The notes: generated from the letters alone by a model not told the origin. A DNA stretch of 19,610 nt from Bacteroidetes bacterium UBA4416 (GCA_002390745.1 DGQK01000078.1:1-19610), one strand, 5' to 3'. Shown: positions 7,044 to 14,978, numbered from the stretch's first letter. Translations and numbers: made by a program.

Positions 7044-7454
7044 TTAGCAGAACTCGTCGTATACCATTTTCAGGTGCTCGGCGATCATGGCTGCATTCCG
7101 GCCTTCGATGTTGTGACGCTCCACAAAGTGTACCAGCTCTCCGTTTTTGAATAAGGCAATGGCCGGTGAAGACGGTGGATAAGGGGCAAAGTGCTTGCGT
7201 GCCTGGTTGACCGCATCGGAATCAAAACCAGCGAAAACCGTGGTTAAGTGGCTTGGTTTCTTGGCATTGTCAAGGCTTTGTTTCACGCCCGGGCGTGCTG
7301 CTCCTGCGGCACAGCCGCATACCGAGTTTACAACCACCAGTACAGTGCCGTCCTGTTTCAGCGCGTTTTCAACGGCTTCCGGGGTAGTCAGGTCTTCAAA
7401 GCCAACAGATGTCAGCTCTTGTTTCATAGGTTTTACTAATGCCTCTGGATACAT
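7044..7454 (-). CDS. Bacilliredoxin, BrxA/BrxB family
   Basis: Thioredoxin-fold protein of 136 residues, the size of Bacillus YphP/YqiW. These proteins remove bacillithiol from S-bacillithiolated proteins in Firmicutes. Here the active site is the family-specific Cys46-Gly-Cys48 in VVVNSVCGCAAGAARPG, followed by the conserved YPPSSPAIALFKNGELVHFVERHNIEG. The C-terminal residue is Cys136, as in the Bacillus proteins. The match runs the whole length, so the family is secure; whether the low-molecular-weight thiol is bacillithiol in this organism is inferred. It has a -7 element TACCTTTG about 37 nt upstream and an intrinsic terminator downstream, so it is probably monocistronic. Confidence 0.93.
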   Translation of the reverse strand: MYPEALVKPMKQELTSVGFEDLTTPEAVENALKQDGTVLVVVNSVCGCAAGAARPGVKQSLDNAKKPSHLTTVFAGFDSDAVNQARKHFAPYPPSSPAIALFKNGELVHFVERHNIEGRNAAMIAEHLKMVYDEFC

Positions 7455-7491
7455 ATCGTTTTAAATTTAAAGAGTTAAATGGTTTCTGATA

Positions 7492-7499
7492 CAAAGGTA
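7492..7499 (-). promoter_or_regulatory. Promoter -7 element for the bacilliredoxin gene
   Basis: The complement reads TACCTTTG, an exact TAnnTTTG match 37 nt before the start codon. No -33 TTTG at the usual spacing was found. Confidence 0.5.
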
Positions 7500-7635
7500 A
7501 CCATCATTTCGGGAATTTGTTTAAGAAAAAGGAGCCGGAACTGTTTTTTGCACAACAAAACGATCTATAGAATCCTTTTCAACAGAATCCGTCAATGGTT
7601 TGGATACGTTCATGCCGGAAGAATTTTCCCCGGAA

Positions 7636-8382
7636 TCAGAATTGCTGGCGGCTGAGCGCGTATGTCACCAGGCCGGCCACGTTGCGCGATCCTGTTTTTT
7701 GAAGCAGGTTGTTGCGGTGTCCGTTTACGGTTTTAGGGCTGATGAATAACTCTGCGGCGATTTCGTCTGTTGTTTTTTGCTTGCAGATGAGGATCAGGAT
7801 CTCTTCTTCGCGCCTGGTGAGCACAACATCATTCATGCTGTTGCCCAGCGATTTAGAGGTGTTCTTTTTATGGGTATTGTTCTGGATCGCAAGCAGGGTG
7901 CGCTCGTTGATATAGATACCCCGTGTGTGCACGGCCACAATGGCTTCATATACTTCCTGCGGGTTGCTGTCTTTTACGAGGTAACCATGGGCGCCTGTTT
8001 TGATCATTTTAGCAATGAAATGGTTGTCATCATAAACGGAAAGGATAATGATCTTGATGTTTGGGAATGTATCTTTCAATGCATTCGTCAGGTCCAGCCC
8101 ACTGTATTCTTTTTTTCCGTCCGGTGGCAGCGACATGTCTATCAGCATCACATCGGGCAGGGTGCTGCATTCTTTGAGTTTCTGAATCACAGAATACCCG
8201 TCAGTAGATTCAAACATCACCTCAAGGTCGGGCCAGGAGGAAAGAATCGCTTTGATCCCCTGTCGGAACAAAAACTGATCTTCAACCAGTCCAATTTTGA
8301 TCTGGTCGTGAGTCGCACCTACACCTTCAGAATTCAGGGGCCTGTCCTGTCCAATGCTTGTATCTTGATTGTTCTCTTCCAT
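7636..8382 (-). CDS. NarL/LuxR-type response regulator
   Basis: A 248-residue two-component regulator. The receiver domain (about 28-150) has the acidic pair Glu34-Asp35, the phospho-acceptor Asp82 in LIDMSLP, Ser115 in ILSVYDD and Lys137 in GYLVKDS, so it should be phosphorylated normally. A LuxR-type helix-turn-helix occupies about 186-245 (LTRREEEILILI, then TDEIAAELFISPKTVNGHRNNLLQKTG). An N-terminal extension of some 27 polar residues precedes the receiver. The gene lies 24 nt after the histidine kinase and is the last of the four-gene unit; that kinase is the obvious partner. Targets are unknown; the inverted repeat at the operon promoter is one candidate. Confidence 0.94.
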   Translation of the reverse strand: MEENNQDTSIGQDRPLNSEGVGATHDQIKIGLVEDQFLFRQGIKAILSSWPDLEVMFESTDGYSVIQKLKECSTLPDVMLIDMSLPPDGKKEYSGLDLTNALKDTFPNIKIIILSVYDDNHFIAKMIKTGAHGYLVKDSNPQEVYEAIVAVHTRGIYINERTLLAIQNNTHKKNTSKSLGNSMNDVVLTRREEEILILICKQKTTDEIAAELFISPKTVNGHRNNLLQKTGSRNVAGLVTYALSRQQF

Positions 8383-8406
8383 ATCTATCCGCTAATATAG
8401 TGATTT

Positions 8407-9210
8407 TTACGCTTTGCCCTGAATGTCCGGAATGGTCATTTCAGCATAAAAACCGCCGTTTTTTTTATTCCCAACTTTCAAGGTGCCTCCGATCGACATC
8501 GCCCTGGCTTCAATGCTTTTCTGGCCAAGGCCATTTTTCTCAAAGTTTTCGGACAGGCCGATGCCGTCGTCCGTATAAAAAAAGGTCAACTCGTTATGTC
8601 TGCAATGAATGTCGAGGCAAATTTCTTTGGCCTGGGCGTGCTTGATCGTGTTGTTGATCAGCTCCAGGCTTATCCTGTATAAGCCCAGCTTCAGAGCCCA
8701 GGGCAGGTCATTGACTTCCTCATCGCATTTGATCAGGATGTGAATGTTGTTGGAGCTGTTTACCATCTTCACAATGCTCTGCAGGGTTTCAGGCAAGCCA
8801 AACATCTGCAGGTTTTGCGGCATGAGCTCATGGCTGATCCGGCGTACGGAAGTCATCGAGGTTTCAATCAGTGACCTGATGTTCTGGAAAGCCGCTGCAT
8901 TTTCTACAGCGTTGTTTTTATTTTGCGTTTCCAGGGCCATCAGGTGCATGCGGGCAATGGAGAGGGTAGCCCCCAGTTCATCGTGTATGTCGGTGGCGAT
9001 GCGCTTCCGCTCATCTTCCTGCACCTGGATGCTCGACCGCAATAATTCCTGCTGGTGGAGGGTGATCAGCTCTTCCTGGGCCAGCTTCTGGCGGTACAGG
9101 TTTTTCCGGAACTGCTGCATGAGCAGAACTACGCCCATGGCAATGATGAACAGAATGCCTACCAGGGGCAGCAGGGTTGCCAGGAAATTTAATTCTTCGC
9201 TCGTCTCCAT
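8407..9210 (-). CDS. Histidine kinase, HisKA_3 type, without a sensor domain
   Basis: A 267-residue NarX/DesK-class kinase. One membrane helix at about residues 10-31 is followed by a coiled-coil-like linker (about 32-66). The HisKA_3 dimerisation/phospho-acceptor helix has His76 in RIATDIHDELGATL. The ATPase part has the N-box at about 183-191 (ELINNTIKHA), the D-box at 214-219 (DDGIGL) and the GLGQKSIEARAMSIGG motif. There is no periplasmic loop, PAS or GAF domain, so it cannot easily sense anything by itself. Its start overlaps the end of the seven-helix protein gene by 22 nt, which points to translational coupling and probably to a physical partnership. Its partner regulator is downstream. 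Confidence 0.94.
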   Translation of the reverse strand: METSEELNFLATLLPLVGILFIIAMGVVLLMQQFRKNLYRQKLAQEELITLHQQELLRSSIQVQEDERKRIATDIHDELGATLSIARMHLMALETQNKNNAVENAAAFQNIRSLIETSMTSVRRISHELMPQNLQMFGLPETLQSIVKMVNSSNNIHILIKCDEEVNDLPWALKLGLYRISLELINNTIKHAQAKEICLDIHCRHNELTFFYTDDGIGLSENFEKNGLGQKSIEARAMSIGGTLKVGNKKNGGFYAEMTIPDIQGKA

Positions 9211-9842
9211 AATCCAATAAAGAAAAAAGTGTACATCACTACAGAGAAGAAGGAGTGAACCACCCAGGTGTAGCGGTTGAACTCCAGGGAAAAGTACCTG
9301 CTGAAATAGCCGCTGAAGTAAAAAATGAGCAGGTTGGAAACATAATAGATGAAAATTCCTGAGTTGATCCAGTTGATGCTGGATACCAGCGATTTCCGTT
9401 TTTCCTTAACCGTTTTATCCAGTAGGAGGATATAGGTAGTCAACGAAAAAATGATCAGCAACACCGATTCGAGAGTTAAGGCATACGAGTTGAAGGTGAG
9501 GACCGATTGTACAAACAGGGAGTTGAGCACCGTGAATATCAAAAAGGCAATAGCCACGGAGTAGATCACCGTGCCGCTGATAAAGCCCTCCAGTACTTTT
9601 TTGTAGAACAGGGCCAGCATCAGAAAGCCGATCCCTACATAGGCATGCAGCAGGGGCATGTTGTTCATCCGGTTGAACCAAAACAGCAGGGAGGCAAACT
9701 GAACCAGGTAAGATAAAAAAAGGAAGCAGGAAAATACCTTAAGTATCGTCTGCTGCTTCCTGAATGTAATTAGCGCATAACAGCTTGTTATGAGGATTGG
9801 TACATGCGAAATAATGATGATATATTTCGAAAAGTCCTTCAT
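9189..9842 (-). CDS. Seven-helix membrane protein, putative sensor partner of the kinase
   Basis: A 217-residue integral inner-membrane protein. Hydrophobic segments at roughly 6-26, 35-55, 63-83, 91-111, 120-140, 159-180 and 191-211 give about seven transmembrane helices with short loops and a basic C-terminus (WRRAKN). No signal peptide and no enzymatic motif was seen. The layout resembles 7TM receptor regions of bacterial signalling proteins, but no family was recognised. It begins directly after the lipoprotein stop codon and its 3' end overlaps the kinase gene. Because the kinase lacks a sensor domain, this protein is a good candidate to supply signal input; that is inference from context. 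Confidence 0.82.
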   Translation of the reverse strand: MKDFSKYIIIISHVPILITSCYALITFRKQQTILKVFSCFLFLSYLVQFASLLFWFNRMNNMPLLHAYVGIGFLMLALFYKKVLEGFISGTVIYSVAIAFLIFTVLNSLFVQSVLTFNSYALTLESVLLIIFSLTTYILLLDKTVKEKRKSLVSSINWINSGIFIYYVSNLLIFYFSGYFSRYFSLEFNRYTWVVHSFFSVVMYTFFFIGLWRRAKN

Positions 9843-10382
9843 CTATTTTTTATGGATGCTGTCTTTCAGGCTGATGTTGTCGTAATAAAGCGGGCTGGAG
9901 ATGTCGCAGGTTGCAGGGCATGGAGCGTTCAGGTCGAGCACATACTGCTCACCATCCGCGTTTTTCAGGATCACATCCTTACCGGCTACTTTCGGTACGG
10001 CGCTCAGGTTAGCCCCTTCAACAGGCGTCAGGTATAATTTAAACTGGTTCAGTGTGTCCATGCCCAGGTAAGCGCGTACGTGATCGTATTTGTAGATCTT
10101 CGGCTCTACATCCGGTATCCCGAGCACTTCCATCAAATCTTCTGCATGGATGGTGTAAGCCTTAATAGGTACAATGCCTAATACCTCAAAGCATTTGTTA
10201 TTATAACGCTCAATATTATCCTGTGCAACGGCTAAAGGTACCTGGTAGGAAGAGTACAGGAGCCTTTGGGTAGGAACGGAGGTTTGCTCATCTTTTTTCT
10301 CTTCTTTGTTTGCTTCGGTTTTACAGGCCTGGGCGATCATAAGCGCGCATACAACGGCAGCAGCTAGGATTGTTTTTTTCAT
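9843..10382 (-). CDS. Lipoprotein of unknown function, first gene of the signalling operon
   Basis: A 179-residue lipoprotein. The signal peptide MKKTILAAAVVCALMIAQAC ends in a lipobox-like IAQAC, so Cys20 would be lipidated. A charged Lys/Glu-rich linker (about 21-40) precedes a globular region. Three further cysteines occur in it: Cys64 and a C-x3-C pair at 155/159 (CPATC). The family was not recognised. It is preceded by a promoter-like TATATTTG and a perfect inverted repeat and is followed without a gap by the seven-helix protein gene. Context suggests a periplasmic or outer-membrane-attached component or target of the sensory system. The gene start is well defined by the signal peptide. 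Confidence 0.82.
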   Translation of the reverse strand: MKKTILAAAVVCALMIAQACKTEANKEEKKDEQTSVPTQRLLYSSYQVPLAVAQDNIERYNNKCFEVLGIVPIKAYTIHAEDLMEVLGIPDVEPKIYKYDHVRAYLGMDTLNQFKLYLTPVEGANLSAVPKVAGKDVILKNADGEQYVLDLNAPCPATCDISSPLYYDNISLKDSIHKK

Positions 10383-10439
10383 GGGTTTAATTTTAAATGG
10401 ATTAGTAAAATAAAAAAGTAACAGGGGTATTCATATCTT

Positions 10440-10447
10440 CAAATATA
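10440..10447 (-). promoter_or_regulatory. Promoter -7 element of the lipoprotein-kinase operon
   Basis: The complement reads TATATTTG, an exact TAnnTTTG match, 57 nt before the lipoprotein ATG. The -33 region is occupied by a palindrome and has no TTTG, as might be expected of an activator-dependent promoter. Confidence 0.5.
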
Positions 10448-10454
10448 TCAGATA

Positions 10455-10478
10455 ATCATTTAAAGTGTTTTAAATGAT
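10455..10478. promoter_or_regulatory. Operator-like perfect inverted repeat
   Basis: ATCATTTAAA (10455-10464) and TTTAAATGAT (10469-10478) form a perfect 10-bp inverted repeat with the 4-nt spacer GTGT. Its edge lies 7 nt upstream of the -7 element, covering the -20 to -45 region. The symmetry suits a dimeric DNA-binding protein, possibly the operon's own NarL-type regulator. It is AT-rich and could also fold as a weak hairpin. Confidence 0.5.
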
Positions 10479-10722
10479 ACATGTTTTTTTTGATTTTAAC
10501 GGTAATCTGGGACGAATGCCGTGGTGGCCGGTTCCATTGGGCCTTTTCTCAGCAGCACCGCCCGGTGAAGGCTTCGGGTGAATGCCGGAAACCTGCACAC
10601 GAATATCAGAAGCGAAAACCCTGATATGATTTTCGGGAGAGAAAAAAATACGGAAGTTTCGAATACAATTTTTCAGCCGGTTCTTTCCGGAATACCATTT
10701 TAAATCTGGTTCCGTGTGTGAG

Positions 10723-12948
10723 TTAAAATTTCAGCCTCAGCTGTAATTTCAATTCCGTTTTATGATTGGCATCGATCTCATTCATGCTACCTGCCGAGAT
10801 CACCGTTTGGTTGTCGTATACGGTGCGGGCCACGCGCACCCATATCTCCACGTTGCGTGTAATGTCCCAGTTGACAAGGAAATAGGCTCTTTGGCCTTTG
10901 TAGTATAATGCCGGTACCGAGTAGGAGTAGAGCACGTCGTTTTCATACACATACACGCGGCTATCGTAGCCTTTGGTGTCGAAGAGGGCATAGCGCAGTG
11001 TGAAGGTAAAAGGGAATTTTAATTTTTTGTAGATCAGGTCCTGCACAAAGGCAATGCCGGTTTCATCGGGTGAATCGGTTTTATCAACATAGGTATATTC
11101 GATCCGGGTTTTGAATTTGATTTCCGGGGTGAGTTGTGCAGACAGGTTATAGCGGTAATTGTATTGCACATAAGGCACAAGGTAATCGTAAGCATTGTCG
11201 ACATCGCTGTTCTCGAATTTGGTGCGGTGCCTGAAACGCAGGTACATATCGAGTTTCTTATTAGGTGTGTAATTGAGCTGCGTGAAAATATCCCTGCCCC
11301 TGGAAGGCGCGCTGGTGCCGAACTTGATCCAGTTGAACTGGTACTGGTCGAGGTATAAGGAGAGCGTCATGGATTTGAAGAGGCGTGCCTCCATGCCGAT
11401 GTAGAGGCTTTTTTCATTTTGCGGCAGGGTGTTTTCGGAAATGGCATTCCCGAACAGGTTCTGGAAATTGCGGTCGAAATTACGGTAATGTGCCGTAAAG
11501 GTGAGCCTTGGATCGAGAGCTACGATCATGCCCTGGCAAAAGGCCTTGCCGGTGCTGGAGCTCATGGCAAACTCCCCGAACAGATTGACGTTCTTAAATA
11601 CATAATTATAATCAAGTCCGCCTACGAAATTAGATTTGCCCTGGTACTCAAACTGGTTATAGATCGTCGGTGTTTTGATCAGCTCTTTGCTCAGGTGCGT
11701 GCTCTGCGCGGTGAGGCCAATGTGCAGGCTCCGGTTGTTGAATGCGGCATTGCCGCCAAACACCGTTTGCTTGATAGCGCCCTTATCCGCTACCAGTGAG
11801 TTGGTGTTGTGCAGGCCGCCCAGCTCCAGGCTGCTCACGCCCACCACATCGATCTCGCCATTGCTGAGTGTGTCTCCGGCAATGGCATTGGCGTCGATAG
11901 ATTTATGCGATACCAGGCCGGTGAATTCCAGTTTTTTATAGCGCAGGGTAGCGGCTGCTCCTCTGAAAAAACGATTCTCATCAAAGGAGTAGTAAGGCTT
12001 GATGCCATAGCCATAGCGCTTCACATTCATCGGTGAGGCCGATTTCCCGAAGGCAAAGCCCTGCCAGATGGTAAGGCCCTGGCCGAACGTAGCCTGATAG
12101 TCGCCAATCACCAGCGTTTTGACAAAGCGCACATTCCGGAGCGCCAGGTGACCGCTGTAAAAATCAAAGCCCTGTTTTTGTGTGCCTCTGAAGAATTCTT
12201 CGCCGGCATCTTTCTCGCCGCTGATGGCGAAGGAAACGTTATTGTTATACTGAAATCGGTAGCGCGCAAAGTAGCGGTTGGCATCGCCGAGGTAATAGGA
12301 ATTGGGTTTCTTTTTTTTAATGCTGTCAGGAACGAAGTAGCCTGCCTGTTTCTCCAGGACCCTCTGGAGGCGCATCACAACCTCATGCCTTCCGTCCTTG
12401 AACATTTCCCTGGTGCTGAAGTGGGCGGAATTGAAGTTGTTATTGACATACACAAAAGGCAGGATCTTCCGGATCGTCACCAGGTCGAAGTCCTCGATGC
12501 TTTGCAATTCGTAGATGCTGATCAAGTCGCCGTTCTTCTCGCGGTGTTTTAATAAATTGTTGATCTGGATGTCGTTGAGCAACTGGAGCTCTTCCAGCTC
12601 TTCTTTTTTGGCGCGGTTCAGGTTGAGCGGATTGCGGCGGTAGTAATTCCAGACATCGGTGAGGCTCGACAAGTCGCCTTCTTCCGATTGCAGCTGCTCG
12701 GAAAGCATCTCTATATTCTGGTTGATGAGCTCGTCTACCTGCTCGCTGTTTTTGTTCCTGATAGAATCGGTTTGGGCATTTAACAGCGAAGGCAACAGGC
12801 ACAACGCAACGATACACCATTTTGGAGAGAGCGATTTTGCGATCCCTTTCAGGTTCTGCCGGAAAACAGCTACGGAAATATGTTCCCGGCACATCCCGCT
12901 ACCACTGTGCGCGATGCGGGACACCTGAGCTGACAACACTTTCCGCAT
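10723..12948 (-). CDS. Helix-hairpin-helix domain protein with C-terminal beta-barrel-like region
   Basis: A 741-residue exported protein. The hydrophobic core of the signal peptide is WCIVALCLLPSLLNAQ (about 44-59), after a long basic n-region. The second in-frame ATG at 12894 (residue 19) would give a more usual signal peptide, so the start is uncertain. Residues about 60-95 are acidic and helical. About 100-166 resemble a ComEA-type double helix-hairpin-helix (NPLNLNRAKKEELEELQLL, REKNGDLISIYELQSI). In both hairpins the DNA-contacting GxG loops are missing (NDI and EDF instead). From about 170 to the end the chain is rich in aromatic alternating strands and ends LRLKF, typical of an outer-membrane barrel. 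Such HHH-barrel proteins occur widely in Bacteroidota without a settled function. The gene lies 20 nt after a PorV/PorQ-like gene, probably in the same transcript. Confidence 0.85.
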   Translation of the reverse strand: MRKVLSAQVSRIAHSGSGMCREHISVAVFRQNLKGIAKSLSPKWCIVALCLLPSLLNAQTDSIRNKNSEQVDELINQNIEMLSEQLQSEEGDLSSLTDVWNYYRRNPLNLNRAKKEELEELQLLNDIQINNLLKHREKNGDLISIYELQSIEDFDLVTIRKILPFVYVNNNFNSAHFSTREMFKDGRHEVVMRLQRVLEKQAGYFVPDSIKKKKPNSYYLGDANRYFARYRFQYNNNVSFAISGEKDAGEEFFRGTQKQGFDFYSGHLALRNVRFVKTLVIGDYQATFGQGLTIWQGFAFGKSASPMNVKRYGYGIKPYYSFDENRFFRGAAATLRYKKLEFTGLVSHKSIDANAIAGDTLSNGEIDVVGVSSLELGGLHNTNSLVADKGAIKQTVFGGNAAFNNRSLHIGLTAQSTHLSKELIKTPTIYNQFEYQGKSNFVGGLDYNYVFKNVNLFGEFAMSSSTGKAFCQGMIVALDPRLTFTAHYRNFDRNFQNLFGNAISENTLPQNEKSLYIGMEARLFKSMTLSLYLDQYQFNWIKFGTSAPSRGRDIFTQLNYTPNKKLDMYLRFRHRTKFENSDVDNAYDYLVPYVQYNYRYNLSAQLTPEIKFKTRIEYTYVDKTDSPDETGIAFVQDLIYKKLKFPFTFTLRYALFDTKGYDSRVYVYENDVLYSYSVPALYYKGQRAYFLVNWDITRNVEIWVRVARTVYDNQTVISAGSMNEIDANHKTELKLQLRLKF

Positions 12949-12968
12949 ACAAATTTAAAATGAAATGA

Positions 12969-13829
12969 TTATAATTTTTCAGGTTCCTGGATGACAGAGT
13001 CGGAACGTTTGCTCTTATCTTTTCCGAAGGCATAGCTCAGCCCGATTTGCGGGGAAAGCCCGAGGATGCTGTGGTACATGGAGCTCAGGTCGATCTTTAG
13101 TCCTTTGTAATTTACGCCCACACCAAAGGCCGCCTGTGTCGGGTAGGAGCAGGCTCCCGCGCGGATATATACGGTTTTGGCAGGAATGTATTCGATCCCG
13201 GCTTTAATATTCACGGTTTGTGCCGACGTTTTTTCTGCTTCGGCCATGAGGAATACTTTTTGGGTAAACATGTACTGGGCGCCTACCTTGAAGATCGTTG
13301 GAACTTTCTCGTTATTATAATCCGTGATCTTTGCCCGGAAGGGATTATAGATATGTGTGGCAATGGTTAGTTGCGGGAGAAGCCGGGCCGTGATGCCGAA
13401 AGAGCCGGTAAAGGCATGCGCCTGCCCGTAGATGTCGGCAATTTTGGTATTGAGGTAATCGAAGGCTACGCCGGCTGAGATGTTTTCGCTGAGCTTGATG
13501 CCATAGCTGAGGCTGAGCTGTGATTCCCGGTAGAGTTTATAGCCCAGCGATGAATAACATAAACCGAAGGTGCCCTTTTTGATGGGTACTACTGCTGCAA
13601 AGCCGCTCTGGGTAAGCTCTTTCAGCATGAACCGGTTTTCTGCAAACGCACCTGCTTCGGCCTGCCTCAAAAAGCCAATGCTTCCCTGGTTGTTGCGCGT
13701 GCTCCATACATCGCGGAGAGTAGAGGAGGCATGACCCAATGCTGCCGATCTCGCACCGAGCGGGCCTTCGCCGTTGGAGGCGAAAAGCTGGCAGGACAAA
13801 ACGATAAGAGGGAGTAAAAGTTTATTCAT
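12969..13829 (-). CDS. PorV/PorQ-like outer-membrane barrel protein
   Basis: A 286-residue exported protein starting at the ATG whose complement is 13827-13829; this gives the signal peptide MNKLLLPLIVLSCQLFAS. An upstream TTG reading would include the promoter and is unlikely. Early in the mature chain, GARSAALGHASSTLRDVWST recalls the GARSxAMGxAxxA motif at the mature N-terminus of PorV/PorQ/FadL-like barrels of the type IX secretion group. The remainder is repeated amphipathic strands (for example QLSLSYGIKLSENISAGVAF) down to IGLSYAFGKDKS, then a short polar tail. Membership of the broad barrel superfamily is likely; assignment to PorV or PorQ specifically is not supported. A good promoter ends only 7 nt before the ATG. 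Confidence 0.78.
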   Translation of the reverse strand: MNKLLLPLIVLSCQLFASNGEGPLGARSAALGHASSTLRDVWSTRNNQGSIGFLRQAEAGAFAENRFMLKELTQSGFAAVVPIKKGTFGLCYSSLGYKLYRESQLSLSYGIKLSENISAGVAFDYLNTKIADIYGQAHAFTGSFGITARLLPQLTIATHIYNPFRAKITDYNNEKVPTIFKVGAQYMFTQKVFLMAEAEKTSAQTVNIKAGIEYIPAKTVYIRAGACSYPTQAAFGVGVNYKGLKIDLSSMYHSILGLSPQIGLSYAFGKDKSKRSDSVIQEPEKL

Positions 13830-13836
13830 CTCATAC

Positions 13837-13866
13837 CAAATATAACCCAATTATTGAAAACACAAA
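13837..13866 (-). promoter_or_regulatory. Promoter of the PorV-like gene
   Basis: On the minus strand, TTTG (complement of 13863-13866), 18 nt and TATATTTG (complement of 13837-13844) match the consensus. The ATG is just 7 nt further on, implying a leaderless or nearly leaderless mRNA. Confidence 0.6.
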
Positions 13867-14009
13867 AGATGTCGTCGCAATTTAACAGCTATGGTCTTCC
13901 CCGGGTAAGTTCATCCTGCTTTTTGCCATCGTGTGCGCACAGGGAATTATGGTACAGATAGTAGCAACTATTTACAGGAACAAGGGCCTGGAACTGCTGT
14001 AATGCTGAG

Positions 14010-14933
14010 CTACCAGCGTTCGAAATCGGTTACCGTTTTCCTGTTGTCTTTATTTCTCAGGTTAAAGCTTGCGGCCAGCTCGTAAGAGCTGCTGTTCAAA
14101 CGATTAATCGTTGCAATATAACTTCCGGTAATGGTGAAAAAGTGATGACGAAAACCGAGGCTTCCGTGTGCAGCATGCGAGGCACCGCCGGCTTCCAGTA
14201 TGAGGTGCTTAAAGAGCAAGGCATTGATCCCGAACGAGAGGTTTTGAAAGTTCTGCTGCTTTTCGAAACGACAGATAGCGTTTAAAAGCACCTGCTCGCC
14301 AAGGAACAGGTTATGCGATGCGAAGAGGCTTAATCGTGCCGGTAGTTTGGAAGGCCCCTGAACGCCCTCGTCAGGTTGTAGGATGTGAAACACGGAACAT
14401 CCAAAGTAGAAATGATTGTAATTTACCACCAGTCCGGCGCTAAAGTCAAAGTTACTTTTGGTGGCATAATGTGTCATGTAAGCCGGACCCCACACAAAGC
14501 CACGTCTTGGATCGATCTGGCTGCCAAAGTTAAGCTTCCACTGATCCAGTGTTTTTTGAAAACAGGAAAACTGAACGGATGGAATGATCTTTAGCTTCTG
14601 ATCGAGAAAGCTCAAGTGCTGTGCATAGCTCAGGTCGATGCGGTCAGTCACGAGCGTGCCATTAGCCTGGTTGTCGCGCATGTAGGCCAGTCCAACTCCT
14701 CCGTGAATGCGCCGGATGTAGGCATCTACGCTATTGTAAAACGTTATATAAGGACTGCTCAGGTCGAACCATTGATTCCGGTAAATACCCTGATAGCGCA
14801 AGCCTCCGTTGCTCCCTGAAAAGGAAGGGCTTAAATGGATCAGCGATTGCGGCGTGTTGGTAAAGACCGGGTCCTGGGCATTCAGACTGAGGCTTAAAGC
14901 TAAGGTGATCGCAAGAATATATTTCATAACCAT
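14010..14933 (-). CDS. PorP/SprF family type IX secretion-associated membrane protein
   Basis: A 307-residue outer-membrane protein. The signal peptide MVMKYILAITLALSLSLNAQ has two possible ATGs (14933 or 14927). The mature start QDPVFTNTPQSLIHLSPSFSGSNGGLRYQGIYRNQW matches the family signature (Q-x(2)-F-x-N ... NPA-like ... YRNQW). Further family-like strands include GGVGLAYMRDNQANG and LSYAQHLSFLDQKLKIIPSV. PorP/SprF proteins are outer-membrane components or anchors associated with type IX secretion and gliding; stand-alone copies beside large adhesins are common, but no adhesin is seen here. It is followed at some distance by the PorV-like and HHH-barrel genes on the same strand. A strong terminator of the GAPDH gene lies upstream, so it is transcribed separately, although its own promoter is weak (TGTTTTTG, complement of 14952-14959). 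Confidence 0.9.
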   Translation of the reverse strand: MVMKYILAITLALSLSLNAQDPVFTNTPQSLIHLSPSFSGSNGGLRYQGIYRNQWFDLSSPYITFYNSVDAYIRRIHGGVGLAYMRDNQANGTLVTDRIDLSYAQHLSFLDQKLKIIPSVQFSCFQKTLDQWKLNFGSQIDPRRGFVWGPAYMTHYATKSNFDFSAGLVVNYNHFYFGCSVFHILQPDEGVQGPSKLPARLSLFASHNLFLGEQVLLNAICRFEKQQNFQNLSFGINALLFKHLILEAGGASHAAHGSLGFRHHFFTITGSYIATINRLNSSSYELAASFNLRNKDNRKTVTDFERW

Positions 14934-14978
14934 GGATTTTAATTAATGTAACAAAAACAGGTTACAGCTCTTGCCTGA

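Larger units (their letters stand above)
10383..10722. other. 340-bp intergenic region
   Basis: It contains the promoter and inverted repeat of the signalling operon at 10440-10478. The stretch 10484-10722 has no supportable gene. It has only short inverted repeats: ATATCAG (10603-10609) with CTGATAT (10621-10627), and CGAAAA (10613-10618) with TTTTCG (10630-10635). No clear terminator for the HHH/barrel gene was found. Confidence 0.6.

Noticed and set aside
10495..10623. Plus-strand gene remnant (about 40 open codons) in the intergenic region
   Set aside because: No start codon, no recognisable motif, and stops in the preceding bases.
12950..12957. TAAATTTG on the minus strand before the HHH gene as a promoter
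   Set aside because: It lies one base from the ATG in a 20-nt AT-rich gap without a -33 element; probably chance, although it would favour the later ATG at 12894 if real.
13950..14003. Plus-strand 17-codon mini-ORF between the PorV-like and PorP-like genes
   Set aside because: Too short, with no promoter or other support.
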